Below the pieces are notes generated by a model. That model made no database searches, had not been told where the DNA came from, and saw only the letters and a list, made by a program, of their open reading frames with translations. Shown here in pieces: positions 14,685-22,776 of a DNA stretch of 64,000 nt. The first letter of the stretch is position 1; every line of letters starts with the position of its first letter. A program made the translations under genes and the position numbers. Source of the stretch: Burkholderiales bacterium (lineage in GTDB: Bacteria > Pseudomonadota > Gammaproteobacteria > Burkholderiales > Burkholderiaceae_C); contig JACRPO010000008.1 of NCBI GenBank assembly GCA_016223165.1, positions 62,001 through 126,000 of the forward strand, given 5' to 3'.

Positions 14685-16883
14685 ATGAGAATCATCGTCT
14701 TGTCCGACCACGCCGCCGATCAGGCCCGGCAGGCCCAGGACGCCAGGGAGGCGAGGCACCAGCAAGCTCTCGAGGCTTGGCAAGCCGCCGTCTACCGTCG
14801 CCAAGCCACGATCACCGCACACCGCAGCGCCATGGCCGCCGCATGGCGCGAGCGCCGGCTTCTCGACTTGCTGGCAGGCCTCGGGCGCTGGCTCAGCGCG
14901 GCGCTGAGCAGCGCACCACCGTCACCAGTACGCCAGGCACCCAGCGACCAGGAGGCGCGGTGGGTCAGCGGCCAGGAAGGCGAGGCGCGCGTCCAGGACC
15001 GCCTGGCGCGCCTGCTCGGCGACGAGTGGGCGGCCCTGACGGGCTACTTCAATCGCGGCGGTGAGACCGACTTGCTGCTCATCGGACCGACCGCCGTGCT
15101 CGCCCTCGAGGTCAAGTTCGTCAACGGCACCGTCCACGCTCGCGGCAACGACTGGCGGCGCGACAAGAGCGACCGGTACGGCAACGTCGTCGAACGCGAC
15201 GTCCCCATCCGCGACCGCAAGGGCCGGGCACCGAACGAGCAGATCAACGCCACGGCCGATGCGCTGCAGGTCTTCCTGGCCCGCCGCGGGCAGCCGATCA
15301 GGGTGCGCCGCGGCGTGATCCTGGCGCACGATGCGTCCAGGCTCGGCGTCGTCAGCCAGCCCGGCGTGGACTTCATCGGCGTGCTGCAGCACCCGCAATT
15401 CGAGCACGACCTGCAACAGACGCTTTGGCCGGCGCCGGGCGAGCCAACGCTGAACGTGCAGGCACTGGAACAACTGGTCCGGCAGGACCACGTGTTCCAC
15501 ACGCAACGACAGGTCGACCGGCGGACTGAACAAACCACCGACAGGCAGGACGCGCAGCCGGTGGCCGCCACGGCGCCCGCGGCAGCCCCGCCCGTTGCCG
15601 CCAAAACCCAACCGGTGCCCCCGGTGTCGCTCAAGCCGCTTGCGCCATCGGCCGGCGCGGGGCGTGAGCTCTCCGAGCTGGAATTGCGGCAGATCGACTC
15701 GCTCGAGCGCGACATCATCGCCCTGCATCGGAGCCAGGGCACGAACCCTGCGCGGGAGAAGCGGGTGCGGCAGACCGTCTCCGGACATCTGCAAAGCGGT
15801 GCTCGCTATACCGTGTTGAGCGCGGCCAGGAGCGGCCTGCGACACACGCACGGCAGCGCGGGCGACGCACGGGACAAAGCCGAACGCGAGCAGCATTGGG
15901 CATTGCTGTCGCACCTGATCGCCGAATGTCGCCAGACGGTCGAGCTCGAGGATCGGACCCTCACGGCCATCGTGGCGCCGCTGGCGGTGCGCTGGCCCAT
16001 GCCCGAGGGCGCGGCCCGGGAGAGCGTGAGGGTCACCGAGGGCGACCAGATGTACGTCTCGAGCCCGGCCCTGTTCATCAGGAAAGCCACCGGCGCCCAC
16101 ACGGTGCGCTTCAGCAGGCGCTTCTATGCAGGCAAGAATCTGCAGACGCTTGACGCCCGGCATTTGCGGCAGGCGTTGCTGGAGATCGAGGCCGGCAGCG
16201 AGCCCACCATGCCGAACCTCAAGCCGCTCGCGCTGGCGCCGTCCGCCAACGCCGACTGGGAAATGGTCTACCTGCTGGGCGTGGCCGTGATGTCACCTGG
16301 AGAGCGGCTCGAGCTCGACGACGAGCAGGTCCAGCGCGAACTGGCGCGCCAGGTCGAAGGGCTGCATGCCGTCTTCACCATCGCGGCCATGGACGCGACG
16401 CGGACACACCACGACGTGGCCGAAGGGCATGCCGAGGGTGTCTGGACCCTCGAGGCCGGGGTGCGGCATGGCCAGATGCTGCAACGGCGGCACGCCCTGG
16501 AGAGCCTGCTGACGACGGCCGATGGGGACGGCCGGCTGCGCTGCTGGTATTCGCTCGACCTCAGGAACGACATCCAGCTGCTGCTGGACTGGGGCGCGAC
16601 GCGCGTGCAGCGCGAGTTCACGACCGATCCGGACCGTGGCCAGGGTTTCAGGGCCTCGCTGGAAGCGGCCATCGCGGCGCAGGTGCCGGCGGGAACCGAG
16701 GTCGAGCTTCAGGAGCTGAGCGCGTACGACTACCAGCGCCAGGTGCAGTCGCTGGGGATGAGCTGGCTGGGCCAGGCGCCGGGTTCCCGGCGCCGCGGTG
16801 GGGCAGGGCGAGCCCCTTCAGCGCACCCGGCCCCGGGAGGGCCTGGGCGCGGCCCGCGGGGGCGATCGGCCGGACCGGGCTGA
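14685..16883 (+). CDS. NERD-domain protein, large
   Basis: 732 residues. A coiled N-terminal region (about 1-60) precedes a NERD nuclease-related domain at about 90-200: SGQEGEARVQDRLARLL, NRGGETDLLLIGP and LALEVKFVNG supply the E, ExD and ExK-type positions of restriction-like nucleases. The middle (about 280-330) is a Pro/Ala/Gln linker, and the remaining ~400 residues form an unrecognised domain with ALFIRKATGAHTVRFSRRFYAG and VYLLGVAVMSPGERLELDDEQVQ. The last 66 bases overlap the convergent XRE gene and code a Gly/Arg/Pro tail. Possibly a defence or DNA-processing nuclease of the element. Confidence 0.65.
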   Translation: MRIIVLSDHAADQARQAQDAREARHQQALEAWQAAVYRRQATITAHRSAMAAAWRERRLLDLLAGLGRWLSAALSSAPPSPVRQAPSDQEARWVSGQEGEARVQDRLARLLGDEWAALTGYFNRGGETDLLLIGPTAVLALEVKFVNGTVHARGNDWRRDKSDRYGNVVERDVPIRDRKGRAPNEQINATADALQVFLARRGQPIRVRRGVILAHDASRLGVVSQPGVDFIGVLQHPQFEHDLQQTLWPAPGEPTLNVQALEQLVRQDHVFHTQRQVDRRTEQTTDRQDAQPVAATAPAAAPPVAAKTQPVPPVSLKPLAPSAGAGRELSELELRQIDSLERDIIALHRSQGTNPAREKRVRQTVSGHLQSGARYTVLSAARSGLRHTHGSAGDARDKAEREQHWALLSHLIAECRQTVELEDRTLTAIVAPLAVRWPMPEGAARESVRVTEGDQMYVSSPALFIRKATGAHTVRFSRRFYAGKNLQTLDARHLRQALLEIEAGSEPTMPNLKPLALAPSANADWEMVYLLGVAVMSPGERLELDDEQVQRELARQVEGLHAVFTIAAMDATRTHHDVAEGHAEGVWTLEAGVRHGQMLQRRHALESLLTTADGDGRLRCWYSLDLRNDIQLLLDWGATRVQREFTTDPDRGQGFRASLEAAIAAQVPAGTEVELQELSAYDYQRQVQSLGMSWLGQAPGSRRRGGAGRAPSAHPAPGGPGRGPRGRSAGPG

Positions 16884-17150
16884 AGCCCCCACGCCATCCG
16901 GCGCACCGGCCTGGAAGAGCAGCGGCACCGGCACGCCCAGGCTGCCGGCCAGCGCATGGATCATCGTCAGCGTCGGGTTGGCCTGCCCGTTCTCGATGCG
17001 GCTGAGGTAGGTGCGGAACAGCCCGCAGTGCTCGGCCAGGTCGTCCTGCGTCATGCCCGCTGCCTGTCGCAACTCGCGCACTCGGGCGCCGAAGGTCTTC
17101 TGGGGCGACAGCGCTCGGGATGGCACCCAGGCACTGTGCAAAAAGTGCAT
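16818..17150 (-). CDS. XRE-family transcriptional regulator
   Basis: 110 residues with a typical Cro/CI helix-turn-helix at about 18-80 (FGARVRELRQAAGMTQDDLAEHCGLF, YLSRIENGQANPTLTMIHALAGSLGV). The C-terminal 30 residues are Pro/Arg-rich and lie in the overlap with the NERD gene. Divergent from the three-gene set starting at 17186; the 35 bases between hold TCATTCATTC and ACACACAC tracts that may be its operator. Confidence 0.85.
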   Translation of the reverse strand: MHFLHSAWVPSRALSPQKTFGARVRELRQAAGMTQDDLAEHCGLFRTYLSRIENGQANPTLTMIHALAGSLGVPVPLLFQAGAPDGVGASARSGRSPPRAAPRPSRGRVR

Positions 17151-17185
17151 TCATTCATACACACACTAATTCGTACACTGGAGCC

Positions 17186-17728
17186 ATGAGCAACACGAGC
17201 CACCAAACCCGTCCCGCCTGCGCCGCGACCGGCAAGGCAAGACTGATGTCGATCGCCATCGCGACGGCATCGACCATGTTGGCGCCCGCCGGTGCCGCGG
17301 CGTTCGGCGACGGACTGCGAGACGGCGCGCGCGCCGAGTGCATGAAGCGCAACTCCCGCGCCTGGTGTGTGCTCGATGCCGCCGATATGTCGCACAAGCT
17401 GCGCGACACGCGCCGCGAGAGCCTCGATGCCGCCCTCAAGGAGTCGGGTCTCGCTGCGGTGGACATCGCCTTCGCGGCAGGCGTTGCCGGGGGCTTGCTC
17501 CCGCCGCCGAAATTCGGCACGAAGTGGACCGATGTCACCATGTCCCTGCTGAGCGTTCTGACCGAGAAGAAGCCCGCCGTGCTGGGCTACGACAAGGTCA
17601 TCGGCTGGATGCCCTTCGAGATGGCCGCCAGTGCCGACGATGCGGACGAGCTGCTGAACAACATGGTTCATCGCGCCACGCGCGAAGCACTCAAGGCTTC
17701 ACGTTTGCGCCCGCGACGTTCCCGATGA
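17186..17728 (+). CDS. Hypothetical exported protein
   Basis: 180 residues from ATG 17186 (GGAG five bases before). A hydrophobic stretch near 18-40 ending APAGAAAFGDG looks like a signal peptide. The mature part has CMKRNSRAWCVLDAADMSHKLRD with two Cys and an amphipathic helix set. No family recognised. Its stop overlaps the next ATG (ATGA). Confidence 0.5.
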   Translation: MSNTSHQTRPACAATGKARLMSIAIATASTMLAPAGAAAFGDGLRDGARAECMKRNSRAWCVLDAADMSHKLRDTRRESLDAALKESGLAAVDIAFAAGVAGGLLPPPKFGTKWTDVTMSLLSVLTEKKPAVLGYDKVIGWMPFEMAASADDADELLNNMVHRATREALKASRLRPRRSR

Positions 17729-18171
17729 ACCCCTGGCGTGCGCGATCGCTGCAGTTCGATGATCAGCAGGGCTGGCTGCTGACGGGCCCGGGCTGCCCTC
17801 CAGGCCAATGCCGACTGTGGAACCGGCGTGACAGGAGCGCGTCCCCGGTGCCGCCCAGGGAAGGCAAGGCTCCGGAATGGCTGGGTGGCTACAAGGCCTG
17901 GGTGTTCGAGTTCAAGAGCGGACCGTCGATGCACGAGCTGTGGACGGGCGAGGCGTACGAGTCGGTGCGCTATGCCAGCGCGTTGTCGAGGCTCCTGCCG
18001 GAATGGGTGTTCCTCTCGCTGTCCCCGGAGCATGGCTATTCGGGCGAAGCGAACGCGAGGCCCGTCACCTTCAATGCGGGCCTGCGGATGCCGCTCGTGA
18101 TGAACAAGGGCCAGGCCTGGCTGCCGGTGTTCCCCGAGCTCGAAGTCAAGCCCGAAGGAAGCGGCAAGTGA
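17725..18171 (+). CDS. Hypothetical protein
   Basis: 148 residues beginning MNPWRARSLQFDDQQGWLLT, coupled to both neighbours by ATGA and GTGA overlaps. Contains AWVFEFKSGPSMHELWTGEAYESVRYASALSRLLPEW split over residues 50-95. No signal peptide. Family unknown; the tight overlaps suggest the three proteins work as a set. Confidence 0.5.
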   Translation: MNPWRARSLQFDDQQGWLLTGPGCPPGQCRLWNRRDRSASPVPPREGKAPEWLGGYKAWVFEFKSGPSMHELWTGEAYESVRYASALSRLLPEWVFLSLSPEHGYSGEANARPVTFNAGLRMPLVMNKGQAWLPVFPELEVKPEGSGK

Positions 18172-18671
18172 AGGCGCAAGACTCGATTCGCTTGGTCGCG
18201 ACCTGTGTCGCCGCAGCAGGACTGGTCTTCGGACAGCCGATCGCGCAGGCCGGGTGGTCCGATGTCCCGCCCGAGTTCAGGGGGGAGATCTCGTCCGTCG
18301 TCGCAGTCGTCGGCGCCGTGTGGGACGACGACGAGCGGCTGGTTCAGTTCCACCAGCGGCTGGCAGAGCGCTTCAAAGACACGCCGGAGATCGAGCGGTT
18401 CAGAGGCGAAGAACAGTGGGTGTCGACCTACTCGTCGCGCAGCGTGCGCTTCCCCGCAGCGTTCAACGCCCGATCCTCCAAGAGCCTCAATCTCCGGGTC
18501 GGAGACATCGTTCGCGTTCGCATCGACGACTATCGCAAGGTCGACTCCTACTACCGGATCAAGTCGGTCGAGGAGGTGCTGTGCAGGGCCGCCGATCCTG
18601 GTTTCGACGCCTGCTCCGAGCGCCACCCACTCGCCTGGACACTGAAGTCCGGGCAGGAAGTCCGGCGATAG
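18168..18671 (+). CDS. Hypothetical secreted protein
   Basis: 167 residues from GTG 18168, overlapping the previous stop. A signal peptide (LVATCVAAAGLVFGQPIAQAG) is followed by a short mature domain with FQGEEQ-like acidic segment and LRVGDIVRVRIDDYRKVDSYYRIKSVEEVLC. The DIVRVRIDDY strand pattern resembles a small beta barrel. Two or three Cys in the C-terminal part. Not assigned to a family. Confidence 0.5.
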   Translation: MKAQDSIRLVATCVAAAGLVFGQPIAQAGWSDVPPEFRGEISSVVAVVGAVWDDDERLVQFHQRLAERFKDTPEIERFRGEEQWVSTYSSRSVRFPAAFNARSSKSLNLRVGDIVRVRIDDYRKVDSYYRIKSVEEVLCRAADPGFDACSERHPLAWTLKSGQEVRR

Positions 18672-18934
18672 CGGGGTAGGCCGCAGCGACAAACCGCCGC
18701 CAGGCGACCTCAACCACGTCGCCGGGCATCGGCACCACCGCCGGCGAGGCTTCTGTGAACCACCCGGATGGGTTGGCGGTTGGACAACTCGACAACCAGG
18801 TCGGCCCAGCGGACGCGCCGCCTCGAGAACATCGGCATGTGCCACGCTCTCCCGCTTCGGTAGCTGAGGTCGATAGGGAGGGTGTGAGAGCCTAGCAACT
18901 GGCGTGAAGACAACCCGTGGCCTCCCGGCTTCTT
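18672..18934. other. Gene-poor gap
   Basis: About 260 bases without a convincing gene on either strand. A short minus-strand frame (MFSRRRVRWADLVVELSNRQP near 18830-18770) reads plausibly but is tiny and interrupted. Probably junction DNA between the integrative element and the metal-resistance remnant. Confidence 0.4.
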
Positions 18935-19181
18935 CGAGGAGGTGACGGGCCTGCTGGTCCTGGAGGACGGCACGCACTGCGATGACACCCGCGCCTTGGC
19001 CGAAGGCAAGCTGGCGGCCGTGCGCGAGAAGCTGACCGATCTGCGCCGCATCGAACGGGCACTGAAGGGCTTGATCGATCGTTGCAGCGAGCACGAGTCC
19101 AACATCTCCTGCCCGATGATCACGGCGCTGCAGATCGGCCCCCGAGGCCACCCCCGAATTCGAGGCCGAAGTTCGCGCTAG
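18935..19181 (+). pseudogene. 3' remnant of heavy-metal MerR-type regulator
   Basis: C-terminal piece of a CadR/PbrR/ZntR-like regulator: VTGLLVLEDGTHCDD, ALAEGKLAAVREKLTDLRRIE, and CSEHESNISCPMITALQ hold the dimerisation helix and the metal-binding Cys positions. The DNA-binding half is missing; upstream sequence is unrelated. A GTG at 18942 is in frame but the product would lack the helix-turn-helix. Confidence 0.75.
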
Positions 19182-19231
19182 CAGTGGGCTAGCAGAGGGC
19201 TGGCAGTCCGCTGGCAGTCGGCTGGCAGCGC
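19177..19231. repeat. Five tandem 11-bp repeats
   Basis: Five consecutive 11-bp units of the form GCT(A/G)GCAG(T/A)GG: GCTAGCAGTGG, GCTAGCAGAGG, GCTGGCAGTCC, GCTGGCAGTCG, GCTGGCAGCGC. Helical spacing like that of the GTGCCCA repeats at 2693, so it may be an integrase arm region marking the right end of integrated DNA. Sequence differs from the left set. Confidence 0.6.
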
Positions 19232-19276
19232 GCGGAGGTCATCGGCCCGATGTGCTTGCAGGCGATACGACGCGCA

Positions 19277-19828
19277 TCAGATGGCCGCCCGGTGCCGAGG
19301 AGCGCGCCGGGTGCGCCACAGCCACAGGTAGGCCGCCGCCAGCGCCGCGTAGTTGATGGCGATGGCCCAGGGCGTGTTCCATGCGACACCGTCGAACCCC
19401 TGGCGCGTGATCGGGTAGAGGAACGGCGAGGGGTAGTAATCGGCCGAGTGCGTGAACACGTCGATGACGATGTGCGACCACCAGCCGAGCAACGGAATCC
19501 ACAGGCTGCGCAGCCATGCCCACATCAGCAGCGTGAGCACGCCGGCGATGATCGCGCTGTGGGTGAGACAGTGCAGATGGTGTGAGAGGAACTGAACCAT
19601 CGAAGGCAGCGCGGGCTCCTGGCCCGGGATGGCGTTGGCATAGCCCGCAACCGCTGCCGCGGTTCCGTCTCCGAACACCGACCAGCCCAGAATCGGCACC
19701 AGGTGCGGCAGGTCGGGCGCGACGGCGAGCGCGAGCGTGAGCGCCGCCGTGCGCGGCGACACGGGCCATCGACGCTGCGCCAGCATCACCCCGGCGCCGG
19801 CCCACAACGCGTGTGCAAGGATGTCCAT
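19277..19828 (-). CDS. Membrane metal-dependent hydrolase-like protein
   Basis: 183 residues from ATG 19828. Starts MDILAHALWAGAGVML, with APDLPHLVPI and SHHLHCLTHSAIIAG, then WWSHIVIDVFTHS: His/Asp clusters at membrane borders plus about four hydrophobic segments, the pattern of YdjM/YfhO-like inner-membrane hydrolase-type proteins. Longer reading upstream runs into a DsbD remnant and is not used. Function unknown. Confidence 0.6.
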   Translation of the reverse strand: MDILAHALWAGAGVMLAQRRWPVSPRTAALTLALAVAPDLPHLVPILGWSVFGDGTAAAVAGYANAIPGQEPALPSMVQFLSHHLHCLTHSAIIAGVLTLLMWAWLRSLWIPLLGWWSHIVIDVFTHSADYYPSPFLYPITRQGFDGVAWNTPWAIAINYAALAAAYLWLWRTRRAPRHRAAI

Positions 19829-19844
19829 CGCCTCTACTGGGGTG

Positions 19845-20222
19845 GTTGAAACGTTCCCGCCCGGTCGATCAACAAGGCAGCCCGGAGCAACTGCTGGGCG
19901 ACCACCGGAATCGCCGGCGACACCATGTAGAACGCCATGGCCAGCATGGCGACGCCGAAGACCCTTTTGATCGACTCGGTCCCATGCGCCCGTCTTCGGC
20001 AGCAGCAACCCGGCCTTCGCGCCGACGACGATCAGGGGCAAACCCCTTCCGACCGCCATCACGAACAGCGCCGTGCCACCGAGCACGACGTCGTGCGTCC
20101 GGCCGATGTAGGGTGGCCTGTGGCTTCGGGCCCGGACCGCCTGTGCCGGGTTGCGCCAGCACTCCGGCCGATGCGACCAGGCACAACCGGACCAGACGCC
20201 GCCACGCGACTCCTGCGGTCAT
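19845..20222 (-). pseudogene. DsbD-like thiol:disulfide interchange remnant
   Basis: From ATG 20222 (overlapping the PCYCGC gene stop) a signal-like start (AWRRLVRLCLVASAGVLA) is followed, in other frames, by DsbD/CcdA transmembrane sequence: YIGRTHDVVLGGTALFVMAV, GLPLIVVGAKAGLLLPKTGA, then after a one-base insertion near AAAAGGG, VFGVAMLAMAFYMVSPAIP. The front of DsbD and its thioredoxin domains are missing. A decayed gene of the metal cluster. Confidence 0.7.
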
Positions 20223-20773
20223 CGGTTCGGCCCCCAATGCACGTCAACGGCGGCCTGGATCTGCGCCGCGTCGGTGACGCCCTTGCGCGTCATGTCGTAG
20301 GCGATCTCGGCGGTGCCCAGGCACACCTGGCAATCCTCGGCCATCCTGTCCTCGAAGCACTGCAGATTCGAGCGGTGTTCGCCGCGGTTCTCGCAGCCGC
20401 ACCAGCAATAGAGCTTGTTCAGCACCGCGGGGATCCGCCTGGCGATCCGGTAACCGTTGCGCACCTCCGACCGGGAGAAATGCTCGGCGCCGAGCACCTT
20501 CGATGCGTCGTCATGCCCGGTCACGATGAGGCGCAATCCGTCCGGCCGCAGCATGCCCACCTTCCATGCCGATCCGTCCGCCGATGCGGCGCTCTGCGCC
20601 GCGCCGTCGCCGCGCGCGGCCTTCGGGACCGGGGCGAGCCAGATCGCCAGCACGACCGCGCAGGCGAGTGTCAGCGCACCGACCAGGACGGCCATGGGAA
20701 GTCGCCGCCGAGCCGGCGCGGGCGCAGCGGGTTTCGCAGGGTGCTTGTGATGGGTGTTCCCATGGTGTTTCAT
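20219..20773 (-). CDS. PCYCGC-type periplasmic protein
   Basis: 184 residues. His-rich N-terminus (KHHGNTHHKHP), one membrane anchor (MAVLVGALTLACAVVLAIWL, about 27-46), then a periplasmic domain with KLYCWCGCENRGEHRSNLQC, EDCQVCLG and MTRKGVTDAAQIQAAVD. The Cys-rich block is the PCYCGC family signature (Y-C-W-C-G-C). Commonly found in metal/copper gene sets; probably a metal- or thiol-handling protein. Same strand as the multicopper oxidase. Confidence 0.75.
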   Translation of the reverse strand: MKHHGNTHHKHPAKPAAPAPARRRLPMAVLVGALTLACAVVLAIWLAPVPKAARGDGAAQSAASADGSAWKVGMLRPDGLRLIVTGHDDASKVLGAEHFSRSEVRNGYRIARRIPAVLNKLYCWCGCENRGEHRSNLQCFEDRMAEDCQVCLGTAEIAYDMTRKGVTDAAQIQAAVDVHWGPNR

Positions 20774-20799
20774 CGGTCATCTCCTCGTGCACTCACGCC

Positions 20800-20966
20800 T
20801 CATGGTCTTGCTGATCTGCCCAGTCCCTTCTCCAGCTTCGCGAGGGGAACGGCACCGACGAATCGGCGGCCGTCCGCCAGAACCGTGGTCGACGTGCCGG
20901 TGATCCGGTGCTGCTTCGCGAATTGGGCGATCCGGCGGATCGGGTTGTCGCAGCCCACGTCGAGGT
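20800..20966 (-). pseudogene. DsbC-like C-terminal remnant
   Basis: About 55 residues directly after the multicopper oxidase stop: CDNPIRRIAQFAKQHRITGTSTTVLADGRRFVGAVP matches the end of DsbC/DsbG thioredoxin domains, including the TGT-x-T loop before the last strands (the cis-Pro position is Ser here). The active-site CXXC part is absent, so it is a fragment left by deletion. Confidence 0.7.
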
Positions 20967-22604
20967 CTAGGCCTTCACGCGGTAGTTGCGCATCAGGCCG
21001 GAGTCCTCGTGCTCCAGCATGTGGCAGTGGTACAGGAACAGGCCCGGGTAGTCCGCGAAGCGCAGCAGGATGCGCACGCGCTCGCCCGGCATCACGAGCA
21101 CGGTGTCCTTCCAGCCTTCGTCGACGAGACCGGCGCTGACCGTGCCGTATTCGTTCGAGAACTTGTTCGACACCGAGCGCCCGATGACGCGGAACTGCAC
21201 GCCGTGCACGTGCATCGAGTGCGGCATGACCATGCCCATCATCGAACGGCGGCCGTCGTTGCGGAACTCCCAGACCTCCTGCGTGCCGAGCTTGACGGTT
21301 TCCAGTTCGCTCGCGCCGAGCATGTCGAACCCCGCGCCGTTGATGCCCCAGACCATCATGCCCATCGTCAGCTCGAACACCTTGGGGCGTTCGGCGTTGA
21401 CGGCCAGGCGAGGCTCGGGCGCTGGGATCGCCGACAGGCGTCGCGGCAGCGTGCCCGCTTTCGCGGCTCCCGCGCCCACCCTGAAGCTGTGGACCGCGAA
21501 GGCCGCGCCGTCGGGCAAGGCAGCGCGCCCACCCATCATGCCGCCCATGTCCATGCCGCCCTCGAAGGCCAGGCTGCGCAGCGTGAGTTCGGTGCCCGGC
21601 GGCCAACGGCCGAAGTCCACCCAGAGGTCCGCGCGTTCAGCCGGGGCCAGCATCAGGTAGTCGCGCTGCACCGGCGCGGCGAGCAGCCCGCCATCGGTGC
21701 CGATCACCGTCAGCGGTGAAGCGTCGTTCCACGCCAGCTTGTAGGTGCGCGTGTTCGACGCGTTGAGCAGGCGCAGCCGGTAGGCGCGCCGCTCGACTTC
21801 GCGGCCGGGTTGCAGGCTGCCGTTGACGAGAATCTGATCGCCCAGCACGCCCATCATGCCGGCCATCATCGAGCCCATGCCGCCGCCCATCATGCTGCGG
21901 CCTGTGCGGCCGCCCATCATGCCGCCGCCCATCATGCCGCCGCCCATCATCCCGCCACCCTGCTTGCCCGCGCCGTCCCCGCTGCTGCCGAGGTAGACGA
22001 ACTGGTTGTCCGCGTCGAAGGTCCGGTCCTGCAGCACCAGCGGCAGGTCGTGTGCCCCGTCAGGGAGTCCGAGCGCAGCCTCCTCATCGTCGCTGATCAG
22101 GAAGAGCCCCGCGAGGCCGGCATGGACCTGCTTGCCGGTGCGCCCATGCGGGTGCGGGTGGAACCAGTAGCTGCCGGCGCGATTGGCCACCGTGAACTCG
22201 TATTCGTAGCGCCCTGCGGGTGCGATGGCGAAGCGCGGATGCCCGTCCATGGTGTCCGGCACGTGCAGGCCATGCCAGTGAACGATGGTGGACTCGGGCA
22301 GGCCGTTGACGAGATCGATGCGGACGCGCTGGCCGGCACGAACGCGGATCACGGGTCCGAGGTAGCCGCCCGCGCCGGCCTCGAGGGCAGCCGCGTCGCC
22401 GCGCAACAGCCGGCTCCGGTAGCGCCAGACCTGCGTCGTCGCCCCCGGCCGGATCGCCACCCGGTCGGGCCCGGCGTGCAGTTCGATGTGCAGGTCGGGA
22501 GCGTTGCCGCGTTTGGCGGGGGCGCCCAGCGCCGGGAGGCCGATGGCCGCCGCAGCGGCCGCGGCCGAAGAACCGATCAGCAGGTTTCGGCGTCGTGTGT
22601 CCAT
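20967..22604 (-). CDS. Met-rich multicopper oxidase (CueO/CopA type)
   Basis: 545 residues, exported by Tat (MDTRRRNLLIGSSAA then Ala-rich segment). Copper ligand motifs in order: VHWHGLHVPD, WFHPHPHGR, MHVHGVQFRV and FLYHCHMLEHED. Between domains 1 and 2 is a Met/Gly stretch (three GGGMMGG units and more Met, about 215-250) and a second MDMGGMMGG near 350, as in periplasmic Cu(I) oxidases where Met-rich loops bind Cu(I). It oxidises Cu(I) in the periplasm. Central gene of the copper cluster, transcribed with its neighbours. Confidence 0.93.
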   Translation of the reverse strand: MDTRRRNLLIGSSAAAAAAAIGLPALGAPAKRGNAPDLHIELHAGPDRVAIRPGATTQVWRYRSRLLRGDAAALEAGAGGYLGPVIRVRAGQRVRIDLVNGLPESTIVHWHGLHVPDTMDGHPRFAIAPAGRYEYEFTVANRAGSYWFHPHPHGRTGKQVHAGLAGLFLISDDEEAALGLPDGAHDLPLVLQDRTFDADNQFVYLGSSGDGAGKQGGGMMGGGMMGGGMMGGRTGRSMMGGGMGSMMAGMMGVLGDQILVNGSLQPGREVERRAYRLRLLNASNTRTYKLAWNDASPLTVIGTDGGLLAAPVQRDYLMLAPAERADLWVDFGRWPPGTELTLRSLAFEGGMDMGGMMGGRAALPDGAAFAVHSFRVGAGAAKAGTLPRRLSAIPAPEPRLAVNAERPKVFELTMGMMVWGINGAGFDMLGASELETVKLGTQEVWEFRNDGRRSMMGMVMPHSMHVHGVQFRVIGRSVSNKFSNEYGTVSAGLVDEGWKDTVLVMPGERVRILLRFADYPGLFLYHCHMLEHEDSGLMRNYRVKA

Positions 22605-22644
22605 GTCGGGGGCTCCATTCCATGCCCTGTCGATCGATCCGCGC

Positions 22645-22776
22645 TCAGCAACCCATGCCGGCCGCCATCGAGCCGTGCATCAGCGTCATGCCACTGACAC
22701 TGAGCAGCACGACGGCACCGATGACGGCAAGCACGACGAGGCAAACCCGCGCGACGGTGCTGTCGAGTTCATTCAC
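22645..22776 (-). CDS. Small single-pass membrane protein, 43 aa
   Basis: GTG at 22776 overlaps the last eight bases of the upstream gene. It encodes a 43-residue protein with one hydrophobic span (VCLVVLAVIGAVVLLSVSGM) and a C-terminal HGSMAAGMGC with His, Met and Cys that could bind copper. Fits between two genes of the copper operon without other use of the space. Seen only by reading the sequence; no family known to me. Confidence 0.55.
   Translation of the reverse strand: MNELDSTVARVCLVVLAVIGAVVLLSVSGMTLMHGSMAAGMGC

Noticed and set aside
18942..19181. Functional small MerR regulator
   Set aside because: Lacks the DNA-binding domain; only the C-terminal effector part is present.
19277..20086. 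269-codon single gene over the membrane hydrolase and DsbD region
   Set aside because: The upstream half is a frameshifted DsbD remnant joined by chance; the hydrolase-like protein starts at 19828.
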